Of a stretch of DNA of 64,000 nt, positions 38,007-47,389 are shown one piece after another (position 1 is the stretch's first letter; every line of letters begins with the position of its first letter). Below the pieces are notes generated by a model, which was given only the letters and a program-made list of their open reading frames with translations, did not search any database and was not told the DNA's origin. Position numbers and translations under genes: made by a program. This stretch comes from Mycobacterium lacus (GTDB lineage Bacteria > Actinomycetota > Actinomycetes > Mycobacteriales > Mycobacteriaceae). The stretch spans positions 682,001 through 746,000 of the forward strand of contig NZ_AP022581.1 of NCBI RefSeq assembly GCF_010731535.1, in the 5' to 3' direction.

Positions 38007-38791
38007 CTGCCCGCGAAGCCCTTCAACTCGACTTCGCGGCCGTCGTCGAAACGAATGTCGTCACAGTCGCTGATGGCGTCTCGCACCGGTTCGCTGACCA
38101 GGATTTGGCCGCCGGCGGCCTGCCCGGCAACGCGCGCCGCCATCGCGACGTTGCGGCCGAAGAGATCGGCGCCGCGACGCACCGAGCGGCCCATGTGGAT
38201 GCCGATCCGTACCCGAATTGCCTCGTGCCGCTTGCGCTTTGCGTTCCTGTGCAGCGCGTGCTGCAGGTCGATGCCACATCGCACCGCCTGCTCGGCACGG
38301 GCGAACGCGACCATGAATCCGTCTCCCTGACTCTTCACCACATGCCCGTTCCGTCGCTGGACAAGTTGATGAACCAGTTTGTCGTGCGCGCCAATCAGCT
38401 TGACCCACGCGCGATCACCGATCCGCTCGTTGAGGGCGGTCGACTCCTCGATGTCGGAAAATAGGATGACGACCCGGCCGTCCGGCGTGACGCGGGCCAG
38501 GTCGGGTCGCTCCACCTCGGCCCAATCGGCGAGGTCCTCGATCGAGCTGCGCACCGCCGCGCCAAATCCCTCCTTGCGCATTAGGTTCGCCGTTTGCCAC
38601 ACCGTCTTGACGGCCTCACGCCCGCCGGATATTAGCCAATTGCGGGCGTCGGCGCGCCGCCGCAATTCGTCGACCTCCCGGCGGCTGCGGGTGAGCAGCC
38701 GCCACAGCATGACGAGCGCGCCGGCTTCGATCGCGGCGATTCCGGCCAGGGCGTGGACCGCGATGTGCAGCGCATCACCCGCGTCAGGCAT
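37958..38791 (-). CDS. Adenylate cyclase, intact Rv1120c/Ma1120 orthologue
   Basis: The 277-residue protein has an N-terminal membrane helix ([20 protein letters not shown]), a linker and a class III cyclase domain with [21 protein letters not shown] and [14 protein letters not shown]. The M. avium orthologue (Ma1120) is a characterised adenylyl cyclase, while M. tuberculosis Rv1120c is truncated. The position usually held by the transition-state Asn is Ala in this alignment (VAMAAR), a pattern I believe is shared within the subfamily. AAAGG lies nine bases before ATG 38791; ATG 38800 is the alternative. Confidence 0.88.
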   Translation of the reverse strand: MPDAGDALHIAVHALAGIAAIEAGALVMLWRLLTRSRREVDELRRRADARNWLISGGREAVKTVWQTANLMRKEGFGAAVRSSIEDLADWAEVERPDLARVTPDGRVVILFSDIEESTALNERIGDRAWVKLIGAHDKLVHQLVQRRNGHVVKSQGDGFMVAFARAEQAVRCGIDLQHALHRNAKRKRHEAIRVRIGIHMGRSVRRGADLFGRNVAMAARVAGQAAGGQILVSEPVRDAISDCDDIRFDDGREVELKGFAGSYRLFAVEPTPDPDLD

Positions 38792-38882
38792 GCCGCCCAT
38801 CCTTTCAGTTTCGCGGTGGCTTGAGCTTGTCGGGCAATCAGGCAATGTCTAGGGTTGAGTTGCGCCGCCGCGGGAAGGTGCC

Positions 38883-39027
38883 ATCGAGGAGACGTGGCGG
38901 ATCGTGCAGCCGTTGCTCGACAACCCCGGTGAAATCCACCAGTACGACCGCGGTTCCCTGGGGACCGGAGGCCGCGCAGTCGCTGCTGCGCGCGCCCGCG
39001 GTTGGCGACAGCCGTGGCCGCCTCGAA
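38883..39027 (+). pseudogene. zwf1: Remnant of zwf1 (glucose-6-phosphate dehydrogenase C-terminus)
   Basis: Directly upstream of gnd2, the plus strand encodes IEETWRIVQPLLDNPGEIHQ, then in another frame PWGPEAAQSLL, then in a third GWRQPWPP. Together they follow the C-terminal pattern of glucose-6-phosphate dehydrogenase. In M. tuberculosis, zwf1 (Rv1121) sits exactly here. At least two frameshifts and loss of all upstream sequence show a dead gene. Confidence 0.75.
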
Positions 39028-39060
39028 CGAAACAGTCAGCACAGTAAGGAGACGCGAGCG

Positions 39061-40083
39061 ATGCAGCTAGGGATGATTGGCCTGGGCCGGATGGGTGCGA
39101 ACATCGTTCGCCGAGTGGTCAAGGGCGGACACGAATGCGTGGTGTACGACCACAACCCGGATGCGGTCAAAGCGATGGCGGGCGAGGAACGAACCACCGG
39201 GGTGTCCTCGGTGTCCGAGCTGTGCGACAAGCTCGCCGCCCCGCGAGTCGTCTGGGTGATGGTGCCCGCGGGAAGCATCACCACCTCGGTGATCGAGGAA
39301 CTGGCGACCACGCTCCAGCCCGGCGACATCGTGATCGACGGCGGCAACTCCTACTACCGCGACGACCTTCGGCACGCAAAGCTGTTGTCCGAGAAAGGGA
39401 TTCGCCTGCTCGACTGCGGCACCAGCGGTGGCGTGTGGGGACTGGGGCGCGGCTACTGCCTGATGATCGGCGGGGACGCGGGCGCGTTCGCGCACGCCGA
39501 GCCGATCTTTGCCACCGTCGCACCCGGGGTGGACGCGGCGCCGCGCACGCCGGGCCGAGAGGGTGGGGTTGCGCAATCGGAGCAGGGCTACCTGTATTGC
39601 GGTCCGTCCGGCGCGGGGCACTTCGTCAAGATGGTGCACAACGGCATCGAATACGGGATGATGGCCTCGCTCGCCGAGGGACTGAACATCCTGCGCAATG
39701 CCGACGTGGGCACCCGCGTGCAGGAGGGGGACGCCGAAACCGCGCCGCTCTCGAACCCCGAGTGCTATCTGTACGACTTCGACATCCCGGAGATCGCCGA
39801 GGTGTGGCGCCGCGGCAGCGTCATCGGCTCCTGGCTGCTGGATCTGACCGCGATCGCGCTGCACGAATCGCCCGAGCTGAGGGAGTTTTCCGGGCGGGTC
39901 TCCGACTCCGGGGAGGGCCGGTGGACCTCCATCGCCGCGATCGACGAGGGAGTTCCCGCACCGGTGTTGACGACGGCGCTGCAGTCCCGCTTCGCCTCGC
40001 GCGACCTCGATGACTTCGCCAACAAGGCGCTGTCGGCGATGCGCAAGCAGTTCGGCGGCCACGCCGAGAAACCGGCCAACTAG
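39061..40083 (+). CDS. gnd2: 6-phosphogluconate dehydrogenase (decarboxylating), short NAD-type
   Basis: The 340-residue enzyme converts 6-phosphogluconate to ribulose-5-phosphate and CO2. It has the N-terminal Rossmann motif GLGRMGANIVRR, IDGGNSYYRDD, CGTSGGVWGL and the catalytic Lys in HFVKMVHNGIEYG. Length equals that of Gnd2 (Rv1122). AAGGAGA precedes the ATG at 39061, which decides the start; the frame is open back to 38821 through the zwf1 relic. Confidence 0.95.
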   Translation: MQLGMIGLGRMGANIVRRVVKGGHECVVYDHNPDAVKAMAGEERTTGVSSVSELCDKLAAPRVVWVMVPAGSITTSVIEELATTLQPGDIVIDGGNSYYRDDLRHAKLLSEKGIRLLDCGTSGGVWGLGRGYCLMIGGDAGAFAHAEPIFATVAPGVDAAPRTPGREGGVAQSEQGYLYCGPSGAGHFVKMVHNGIEYGMMASLAEGLNILRNADVGTRVQEGDAETAPLSNPECYLYDFDIPEIAEVWRRGSVIGSWLLDLTAIALHESPELREFSGRVSDSGEGRWTSIAAIDEGVPAPVLTTALQSRFASRDLDDFANKALSAMRKQFGGHAEKPAN

Positions 40084-40095
40084 CCCCTCCGCGAC

Positions 40096-40159
40096 CCGCC
40101 GAGAGTGAATTCCACGACGCCTCACCGGCGTGTCGCGTAGTGAGATTCACAGTCGGCGG
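40096..40159. terminator. Inverted repeat between convergent gnd2 and bpoB (likely two-way terminator)
   Basis: CCGCCGAGAGTGAAT at 40096-40110 pairs with ATTCACAGTCGGCGG at 40145-40159 (13 of 15 positions), with an inner pair CGACGCC / GGCGTGTCG. It fills almost the entire gap between two stop codons that face each other. There is no T-run, as is usual in mycobacteria. It may also be a dispersed palindromic repeat. Confidence 0.6.
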
Positions 40160-41017
40160 CTACCTGCGCGCGACGAACGCCACCACGGCGTCGCTGAAAG
40201 CGTCGTTGTCGTCGCCGGCCGCGGTATGCCCGGCGTTGGACAGTTCGACGAACTTCGCGTGCGGCACGGTGGCCAGGAAATGCTGCACGCCCTCGTGGCT
40301 GACGACATCGGACAGCTTGCCGCGGATCAGCAAGACCGGGATCGTCAGGCTCCTGGCCGCGTGCTCGAAACTTTCGGTGCGCAGCTCGGGATCGTCCCCG
40401 GGCTTGGTCATGAAGGCCGGATCCCAGTGCCAATACCAGCGTCCGTCGCGCAGGCGCAAGTTCTTCTTCAGCCCCTCGGGGCTGCGCGGCTTGGTCCGAT
40501 GGGGGAGATAGGCGGCCACGGCCGCGGCGGCCTGCTCCAGCGACTCGAACCCGTCGATGTTTGCGAACATGAAATCGCGGATCCGGGCGCTGCCGTCCTT
40601 TTCGAAACGAGGCACCACGTCGACGAGCACGAGCTGGGTCACTTTGTCGGGGCCGGCCCGGTGTGCGACGAGGATGCCGGTCAACCCGCCCATGCTGGCC
40701 CCGATGATCACCACCGGCCGGCCGATGGCGTCGAGGACGTGCATGACGTCGGCGGTCAATGTCTCGACGTCGTAGTCGGCGTCCGGCGAACGATCGCTGT
40801 CACCGTGACCCCGCGAGTCCAGCGCCACGACGTGAAACCCGTCGTCGGCCAGGATCTGGCCGGTGGCCTTCCAGGAGAACCGGTTTTGGCCGCCACCGTG
40901 CAACATCAGGATGGTTGGACCGGTATCGGCGTCGCGGTTCCATTCGTCGGCTACCAGGGTGATGCCGTCGGCGCCGGAAAACGTGACCGTCTGGAGGCTG
41001 CTGCTCACGGTGCTCAT
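40160..41017 (-). CDS. bpoB: Alpha/beta hydrolase, BpoB-type (Rv1123c orthologue)
   Basis: The 285-residue hydrolase has the oxyanion segment MLHGGGQNRFSW, nucleophile elbow GASMGG (Ser near residue 109) and a late His in NAGHTAAGD. Annotated as a non-haem peroxidase in M. tuberculosis, but the fold and triad are those of a general esterase/hydrolase, and the true substrate is unknown. Confidence 0.88.
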   Translation of the reverse strand: MSTVSSSLQTVTFSGADGITLVADEWNRDADTGPTILMLHGGGQNRFSWKATGQILADDGFHVVALDSRGHGDSDRSPDADYDVETLTADVMHVLDAIGRPVVIIGASMGGLTGILVAHRAGPDKVTQLVLVDVVPRFEKDGSARIRDFMFANIDGFESLEQAAAAVAAYLPHRTKPRSPEGLKKNLRLRDGRWYWHWDPAFMTKPGDDPELRTESFEHAARSLTIPVLLIRGKLSDVVSHEGVQHFLATVPHAKFVELSNAGHTAAGDDNDAFSDAVVAFVARR

Positions 41018-41158
41018 GGCTACCGACGTTACCTAGCTGATTTAAGCACCGTTCGCTCCGGGGGCGGCATGAGCCCGTGAGGGACACGCGAAACCGGCGA
41101 CCACGTGTTCGCTCAACCGCTCAATGTCGGCCTGGGACAGCACCAGCGCTAACGCTGG

Positions 41159-44100
41159 TCAACTGGGAGTGGACACAGCGGGCGCCAAGGTGGTCCCGCT
41201 CGGCCAGTCTTGAGATCTATCCTGCGCCAGGGCGACGGCTTCGTCGAAGGTCAGTGCCGCGCCGTCGGCCCAAGCGGCTTCGAATCCCTCCACACCGAGT
41301 TCCTCGCGCGTCCGGGTGTAGCACTGGTCATGACAGGCAAACTGATCGGGAATGTACAACAGTGGGCTACCGGCAGCTCGGCTCAGCGCGTCGGCAGCTG
41401 CCATCATGACCGCGGCGTGCTGCCAGTCGTGACGGGAGCCGGCAATCCACGCCAAGGCCTCCAGGCACTGTGCCCCGGGGAGAGGATCACCGATCAACTG
41501 TGATAGGCGAAGGCCCTCGATGAGGGCAGGGCCTGCGAGCTGGGGCTGCCCGCGCAGCCAGTGCCCCATGCCCACCCCCACCATCGTCCGTGCCTGGCAC
41601 ATCGACTCCCCGTGCGATTTCGTGAGATCCCTCGCCGCCTCAAAGCAGCTCATCGCTTGGTCAAGATCGCCCGAGATCTCGAAAGCCCAGCCCAGGTAGT
41701 ACGTCGCTGCGAACCGCAGCTCGAAGTCGCGCCCCACCGCCAAAGCCCGCCGGAAACACTCAATTGCCCGCGCAATCTCACCCGTCTTGACGGCGATGTA
41801 ACCCTCGGCGGTGTCAAATCTGGCGCCTAGTTCGGCGTCGGGCATCGCCGCGAGGTGATCGCGGGCCTCGGCGACTGCAGCGCAAACCGCCGCGAGATCA
41901 CCTTGTAAATAGGTGATCTGCGCGATGTCGCTCAGTGCGTGGATGCGCGTGGGGCTCGGTTGAGCTGATGTCGCGTCCAGGACTAACTGGAGCCAGCGGC
42001 GTGCTTCGCCGAGCATCCCGTGGAACATCCACATCGGGCGCATAGCCACCGCCATCTCCGCCGCCATGGTCGGGTTATCGCCCAGGGCGAATTGCAGCGC
42101 TTCACGGATGTTGGCCATCTCTTGCATCAGTCGCTGCGACCAGTGCAGCTGACCGTGGCTGAACCATTGCGTGCGGGCGTGTGTGACGAGTTGGTGATAC
42201 CACTGGGCGTGGCGGGCACGCAGCCGGTCTTGTTCGCTGTGGGTGAGGCGGGTTTTGGCGTACTCGCGCAAGGTTTCCAGCAGTCGAACGCGCACGTGGT
42301 CGCCCTGCTCGGTGCGGACGAGGATGGATTTGTCGACCAGGGAGCACACCAGGTCAAGGAGGAGGTCCTCGGCGGGTAGGTCGTCGGCGCAGACGTGGCG
42401 GGCGGCGGGCAAGTCGAAGGTTCCGGCGAACACCCCAAACGCCGCCCATAGCCGCTGTTCGGTGTGAGTGCAGAGTTGGTAGCTCCAGTCGATACAGCCA
42501 GCGAGGGTTTTGTGGCGGGTGGGGGCGGCGCGGTGGCCATGGCTGAGCAGGGTGTAGCGGTCGGTGAGTCCGTCGGCGATTTCTTCGGCCGACATGGCGC
42601 GCATCCGGGCGGCGGCCAGCTCGATGGCCAGCGGCAGGCCCTCCAGGCGGGTGCAGATGCGGGCCACGGCGGCGGCGTTGTCGTTGTCCAACGTGAAGTC
42701 GGGGACCGCGGCGCGGGCGCGTTGCACGAACAGCCCCACTCCGGGGTAGGCGGCCAGGCCGCGCGGGGCGTGGCCGGTGTCGGGGTCGGGCACGGCCAGC
42801 GGGGACACTGTCAGCACGGTTTCGGCAGCGATGTCGATGACCTCGCGGCTGGTCGCCAGCAGATGCAACCGTGGACACCGGCGCAGCACCATGTCGGCGA
42901 ACTTCGCCGCGTCGTCGATGAGGTGTTCGCAGTTATCCAGCACCAGCAGCGCGTGGCGCTCATCCAGGACGTCCATCAGCACGTCGCTGAGCGGTCGGCC
43001 GGGCTGGTCACGCACCCCCAGCGCGCCGGCCACCGTTTCGGTCAGCAGCGCGCCGTCGCGCAGCTCGGCCAGCTCGACCAGCCACACCCCGTCGGGAAAT
43101 TCGGTGCCCAGCTCGGCCGCGGCGTGTATAGCCAGGGTGGTTTTGCCGACCCCGCCGACACCGGCCAGGGTGACCATTCGCGAGTCCGCCAAAAGCTTCC
43201 GCAGTTGGTTCACCTCGGCGCCGCGGCCCACCACCTCGCCGGGCAGCACCGGCAGATTACCCACTGTTGGGCGGGCCGCGCTGGTCGATGCGCCGCCGGG
43301 TCGAGCCGACCCGCCAGCACCGGGGTGGCGGTGTGCTTGGGCGTGGCGCAGCCGCTCACCCAGCTCAGTCGCCGACGGCCGATCGGCGGGCTCGCGGGCC
43401 ATCGCGGCTTCGATGATCGCGGCCAGCTCGGCGGGGATGTCGTGCTCACGCAGATCGGGCACCGGCTCACTGGTGATCCGCACGAACTGGGCCACCACCT
43501 GCTCGCCGCGACGGCGCTCAAAGGCGGCATGGCCGGTTAGCGCGGCGAACAACGTGGCGCCCAACCCGTATACGTCGGCACCCGGGCCGGGGCTCACCCC
43601 GGCGATCACCTCCGGGGCGGTAAACGCCGGCGTGCCGGTATATACCCCCGTGGCGGTCTGAAACCCTCCGCTGATATGGGCGATCCCGAAATCGGTCAAC
43701 GCCGGCTCACCGTATTCGGTAAGCAAGATGTTGGCCGGCTTCACATCGCGATGCACCACTCCCACCCGATGCGCGGCAGCCAACGCGCCAGCGATCTTGG
43801 CCCCCACCCCCAACACCTCATCGACCCCCAAGGCCCCCGTTTCGGCGATCCGCTCGCGCCAGGACCCCTGCCCACACAGCGGCATCACCAAAAACGGGCA
43901 CCCGCTCGCGGTCTGACCCACCTGCAACACCGCCACAATATGGGGGTGCCCGGTCAACCGGGCCATCGCCTGCTGCTCACGGGCAAACCGGGCCCGATCC
44001 TCATCAGAGAGCGCGGTCAACACCTTGATCGCCACCAGCCGACCCAACCCCACCTGCGCACAGCGATACACCACCCCAAACCCGCCCCGACCGATCTCCA

Positions 44101-44185
44101 CCGGGTCGACGAACCCCACCCCAGCCAACTCCGCCGCGACATCCAGCGCAGCACCCTGCAGGGTGGTATCCAGATCAGCCACCAT
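41159..44185 (-). CDS. Serine/threonine protein kinase fused to regulatory ATPase and TPR (PknK-like)
   Basis: The 1008-residue protein has an N-terminal Hanks kinase (residues about 28-285): glycine loop GRGGFGVV, Lys54 in VAIKVL, HRDVKPANIL, DFG and APE, all intact. Residues about 315-590 are a STAND/NB-ARC ATPase (GVGGVGKTTLAIHA, LLVLDNCEHL, LATSREV, GLPLAIELAA). The remainder is TPR-like. The plan is like PknK (Rv3080c). No transmembrane helix is seen. It lies 259 bases downstream of the EmbR-like gene on the same strand, so the EmbR-like activator may be its substrate (inference). Confidence 0.92.
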   Translation of the reverse strand: MVADLDTTLQGAALDVAAELAGVGFVDPVEIGRGGFGVVYRCAQVGLGRLVAIKVLTALSDEDRARFAREQQAMARLTGHPHIVAVLQVGQTASGCPFLVMPLCGQGSWRERIAETGALGVDEVLGVGAKIAGALAAAHRVGVVHRDVKPANILLTEYGEPALTDFGIAHISGGFQTATGVYTGTPAFTAPEVIAGVSPGPGADVYGLGATLFAALTGHAAFERRRGEQVVAQFVRITSEPVPDLREHDIPAELAAIIEAAMAREPADRPSATELGERLRHAQAHRHPGAGGSARPGGASTSAARPTVGNLPVLPGEVVGRGAEVNQLRKLLADSRMVTLAGVGGVGKTTLAIHAAAELGTEFPDGVWLVELAELRDGALLTETVAGALGVRDQPGRPLSDVLMDVLDERHALLVLDNCEHLIDDAAKFADMVLRRCPRLHLLATSREVIDIAAETVLTVSPLAVPDPDTGHAPRGLAAYPGVGLFVQRARAAVPDFTLDNDNAAAVARICTRLEGLPLAIELAAARMRAMSAEEIADGLTDRYTLLSHGHRAAPTRHKTLAGCIDWSYQLCTHTEQRLWAAFGVFAGTFDLPAARHVCADDLPAEDLLLDLVCSLVDKSILVRTEQGDHVRVRLLETLREYAKTRLTHSEQDRLRARHAQWYHQLVTHARTQWFSHGQLHWSQRLMQEMANIREALQFALGDNPTMAAEMAVAMRPMWMFHGMLGEARRWLQLVLDATSAQPSPTRIHALSDIAQITYLQGDLAAVCAAVAEARDHLAAMPDAELGARFDTAEGYIAVKTGEIARAIECFRRALAVGRDFELRFAATYYLGWAFEISGDLDQAMSCFEAARDLTKSHGESMCQARTMVGVGMGHWLRGQPQLAGPALIEGLRLSQLIGDPLPGAQCLEALAWIAGSRHDWQHAAVMMAAADALSRAAGSPLLYIPDQFACHDQCYTRTREELGVEGFEAAWADGAALTFDEAVALAQDRSQDWPSGTTLAPAVSTPS

Positions 44186-44444
44186 CAGTCCCTTGCACTA
44201 AGGTCAACAGTCCCTTGGGCTGGCCCAAGGATAAACCCCAACCGCCGGCCAGGCAGCACAATCCGTTTTCGGCCTACCTGCGTCCCACAGCAAGGCCAGC
44301 TTTCCCTCATACCGAAGACGTTGTGCGCCGCGAGCCCGGCCGCGATTACCGATGCCCGCAGAACACAGCTTGGCAATGGTTAGCTGCTGAGCGGCAAGCG
44401 ATTTCGCGTGCGCGCCACACCGCGCCACTACTGGCGACGGGCTC

Positions 44445-45581
44445 TTACGAGATGGTTTCGAATATCAATTGGTGTTCGGCGATGCGAATCCGGTCACCTT
44501 CGGTTAGGGAGGCGCTGGTGTGGATGCGTCGGCCGGAAACGTAGACGCCGTTGACTGATCGCAAATCCACAATGATGAAACTGGAACCGGTGTCGACGAT
44601 CGCAGCGTGGTGACGGCTAACTTTGGCGCCAGAAAGGATGATGTCATTGTCCGGGCTGCGTCCAATACGGGTGGTGGTCGCGACCAGCGGATACTTGCGT
44701 TGGTTCGCGTCGCGTAGCGAGGGTCCGTGAGTAGCGCCCGGAAGCGCCGTCATCTGCTGCGAGAGGGTGCCAATGGTGTCGTCGGCGCTCATCTGGGCCG
44801 CCTTGCGGACATCGAGTGGTTGCTGGCGAAGGATTCGCTCGTGTAGCGCACGCACTCTCGGACCGGGGTCGACGCCGAGGTCATCGGCCAGCGTTTCCCG
44901 TAGCCTGTTATAGGCATCCAGCGCATCGGATTGGCGGTCAGCGAGATAGTACGCGGTGATCAGCTGGGCCCAAAGCGGTTCCCGGTAGGGGTTCTCAGCT
45001 GTGAGTACCTCGAGGTCGCTGATCACGGAATCGTGTCGCCCGCAGGCGATTTCAACTTCAGCGCGAGCGGTGTGTGTCACGATCTTTTCCTCGGCTAATC
45101 CGGTAGCAAAGGGCTCGACGAAGCTAAAGTCGCGCAAGTCATCGAGCACTGGACCGCGCCACTGCGCAAGCGCGTCCGAGAAGTGGCCGCTAGCCTCCTC
45201 GAACCGCCCATCCGCGGCGGCTCGTACACCGGCGTTCTTTTCGGCCACGAATCGGCCGAGGTCGTATTGGCCGTCAAGAACCGCCAGCCGATACCCCGGC
45301 GGTGCGTTGGCCAAGACGACGCGGGTTTCTACGCCGGCACCGGCGATGAGATGGCGCAAGTTGGACACATATGCGTAAAGCGTGGCTCGCGCCCCCGCAG
45401 GAGCTCCCCGCTCCCACGTTGCATCGATCAATGCATCGATCGCGACCGGTCGGTTGCGATTAATCAGCAACATGGCCAGCACCGCGCGTTGCTTAGGGGT
45501 CCCCACCGGTACTAGCGCGCCGTTGATCGTCATCTCTAACGGTCCGAGGACGCCGAACCGAACATTGCCTTGCGCCATCAA
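44445..45581 (-). CDS. EmbR-like SARP transcriptional activator with FHA domain
   Basis: The 378-residue regulator has an OmpR-like winged helix (residues about 8-95: FGVLGPLEMTINGALVPVGTPKQRAVLAMLL), a bacterial transcriptional activation domain (about 100-245) and a C-terminal FHA domain (IGRSPDNDIIL, KVSRHHAAI, SVNGVYV). The same order is found in EmbR (Rv1267c, 388 residues), whose FHA domain binds phosphothreonine on PknH. All FHA phosphopeptide-binding residues are visible. It neighbours the kinase gene above, and the IS1380 element lies 125 bases upstream of its start. Confidence 0.93.
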   Translation of the reverse strand: MMAQGNVRFGVLGPLEMTINGALVPVGTPKQRAVLAMLLINRNRPVAIDALIDATWERGAPAGARATLYAYVSNLRHLIAGAGVETRVVLANAPPGYRLAVLDGQYDLGRFVAEKNAGVRAAADGRFEEASGHFSDALAQWRGPVLDDLRDFSFVEPFATGLAEEKIVTHTARAEVEIACGRHDSVISDLEVLTAENPYREPLWAQLITAYYLADRQSDALDAYNRLRETLADDLGVDPGPRVRALHERILRQQPLDVRKAAQMSADDTIGTLSQQMTALPGATHGPSLRDANQRKYPLVATTTRIGRSPDNDIILSGAKVSRHHAAIVDTGSSFIIVDLRSVNGVYVSGRRIHTSASLTEGDRIRIAEHQLIFETIS

Positions 45582-45706
45582 TTCCGTAGCCCGAGATTGT
45601 ACAGTAGTGTTCGCACTTACCTATTGCCTATTGTGGGTCCCCTATTTTGAGCGTGCGCCGGGTCTTTCGCGGAGGGATTATCGAACGGCGACAACGGGGA
45701 CGTTAG

Positions 45707-45721
45707 CCTCGATTTTTCGCG
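45707..45721. repeat. IS1380 left terminal inverted repeat
   Basis: CCTCGATTTTTCGCG; pairs with 47375-47389 (13/15), and is preceded by TTAG. Confidence 0.88.
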
Positions 45722-45873
45722 CTGCTTGATGGGTGGGGTGTGAGCGGGGTTCTGGCCGGCTGGTGACGCCGATTCTGGCAGGTGGGTGCGACAGGTCGCC
45801 GGCTGTCGTGCCGGTGGGCGGGCTTCCTGGGGGCCGGGGTCTTTCGTCTGGTCGGGTCAGGGAGGTCGGGTGG

Positions 45874-47271
45874 TTAGGTGAAGGCGGCGCGGATGCGAAT
45901 CCAGGCGGCGGTGATGGCCTTGGCCCAGCGCCAGGTGGCGTCGATGCGCAGGCGAACCTGGCGGGCGCCGCGGGTGATGCGGGCGGCCACGTGCAGCACC
46001 CGGTAGCGGAAGGCGGCGATCTCGCAGCGCGCCAGGTCCGGGTCCTCGGTGAAGCCGATCAGTTTGGTCCAGGCGATCAGATCGGTGGCTGCCAGGACGA
46101 TTTCAAGCCAGGCGGCATTGGCGTCAAAAGCACTGAACGGTAGATTCCGCAGGCCGGTGGCTTTGGCTTGGCGGATGCGGTCTTCCACCCGGGCGTGTTG
46201 GCGGTGGCGCAACTCCAGGCCGGCCAGCTGGCCGGGGATGGCCCCGTCGGCGGTGTCGGTGAGAAACCCGGTGACCCGGTGGCCGTCAGAATCGGTGAAC
46301 CGCAACTGGGCGCCGGGGTGCGGGCGCTCCTTGCGTAGGACCAACCGCGTGCCGGCCGGCCAAGCCGACAGATCCACCAGATCGGTGGCCTCGGCGACCC
46401 AGGCGCCGTCGCGGATGGCGCCGTCGGTGTCGATGGCCGGATACCAGGCATCGGCGTCGTTGAGGATCTCGACAGCGTTTTGCACGCGGGAGTCGATGAC
46501 CGCGCCCAAGGAGAACCCCACGTGCGCGGTACGGCAGGCCGCGGCGAACCCGTAGGTGGCCCCGGCCGAATCCGAGCGGATCAACACCGCCGGCCCGTCG
46601 GGGTTGTCCGGGTCGGGACGGTAGGCCGCCGGTAGCGATTCCAGCGCCTGCTCAAGAACGGTGATGTGGTCGGCGGTGGTGTTCGAGCCGGCGTTGCCTG
46701 CGCGCAGCAACCCGGCCAAGGCCTCCCCGGCGGCGATGTCGGGACGGTCCAAAAACACCAGCAGCGGGTGGAATCCGAAGGTTTTCTTCCAGGTCGCTGC
46801 CGCGTTTTCCTTGTTGTCGGAATGATCAACGCAGATGGTGGCATCGACATCCAGGTGCAGCCACCCACCGTGCTCGGGGGCCGCCCCGGCCGCCCACGCC
46901 TGGGCGCGGGCATGCGCGCGGGCCGCCCGAATCCCCGGCAGATGCGCGGCGTCGATGCGCTCATCAACCAACCGCCACAGCGTGCTCGTCGAGGCCACCG
47001 GCCCGAACGCCTGCTGGCGGTCACCCCACAATGCGCCGACCGAATCGATGCAGTCCGCGCCGTCGGCCACCGCCGCGGCCAGATCAGCGAACACCACCCC
47101 GGGTGCATGCATCCACGGCCCCCGGTAGGTATCGGCCAACACGGCTGTGACCTGCGACGACAGCCCGGTCAGATCGGCGACCTCCCGCAGCATGCCCACC
47201 CCGGCATGCGACACGACACCGGCACCGTCGGCTGATACTTTCACCCGCGGACCCGCTGCGCTACCGTTCAC
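45874..47271 (-). CDS. IS1380-family transposase (DDE)
   Basis: The 465-residue transposase has acidic catalytic positions in LDVDATICVDHS, LIRSDSAGATYGF and HARVEDRIRQAK, the DDE layout of the IS1380 family. The reading frame is full length and undamaged, so the element may be active. GTG start. A 10-base inverted repeat lies in the leader just upstream (47275-47344). Confidence 0.93.
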   Translation of the reverse strand: MNGSAAGPRVKVSADGAGVVSHAGVGMLREVADLTGLSSQVTAVLADTYRGPWMHAPGVVFADLAAAVADGADCIDSVGALWGDRQQAFGPVASTSTLWRLVDERIDAAHLPGIRAARAHARAQAWAAGAAPEHGGWLHLDVDATICVDHSDNKENAAATWKKTFGFHPLLVFLDRPDIAAGEALAGLLRAGNAGSNTTADHITVLEQALESLPAAYRPDPDNPDGPAVLIRSDSAGATYGFAAACRTAHVGFSLGAVIDSRVQNAVEILNDADAWYPAIDTDGAIRDGAWVAEATDLVDLSAWPAGTRLVLRKERPHPGAQLRFTDSDGHRVTGFLTDTADGAIPGQLAGLELRHRQHARVEDRIRQAKATGLRNLPFSAFDANAAWLEIVLAATDLIAWTKLIGFTEDPDLARCEIAAFRYRVLHVAARITRGARQVRLRIDATWRWAKAITAAWIRIRAAFT

Positions 47272-47274
47272 TTA

Positions 47275-47344
47275 GAAAGTGCCTCCCCGCTGGATACTGA
47301 CGACTTGAAGAAACCTCATTATCCATTGCAGGACAGGCACTTTC
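47275..47344. repeat. Internal inverted repeat in the transposase leader
   Basis: GAAAGTGCCT (47275-47284) and AGGCACTTTC (47335-47344) are perfect 10-base inverted copies separated by 50 bases, placed between the right IS end and the transposase start. A transcript entering the element could fold here and hide the start codon region. Confidence 0.6.
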
Positions 47345-47374
47345 GCTAACTCAACACCGTGTCACGCACAGTTT

Positions 47375-47389
47375 CGCGAAAAATCCGGG
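47375..47389. repeat. IS1380 right terminal inverted repeat
   Basis: CGCGAAAAATCCGGG; pairs with 45707-45721 (13/15), and is followed by TTAG. Confidence 0.88.
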
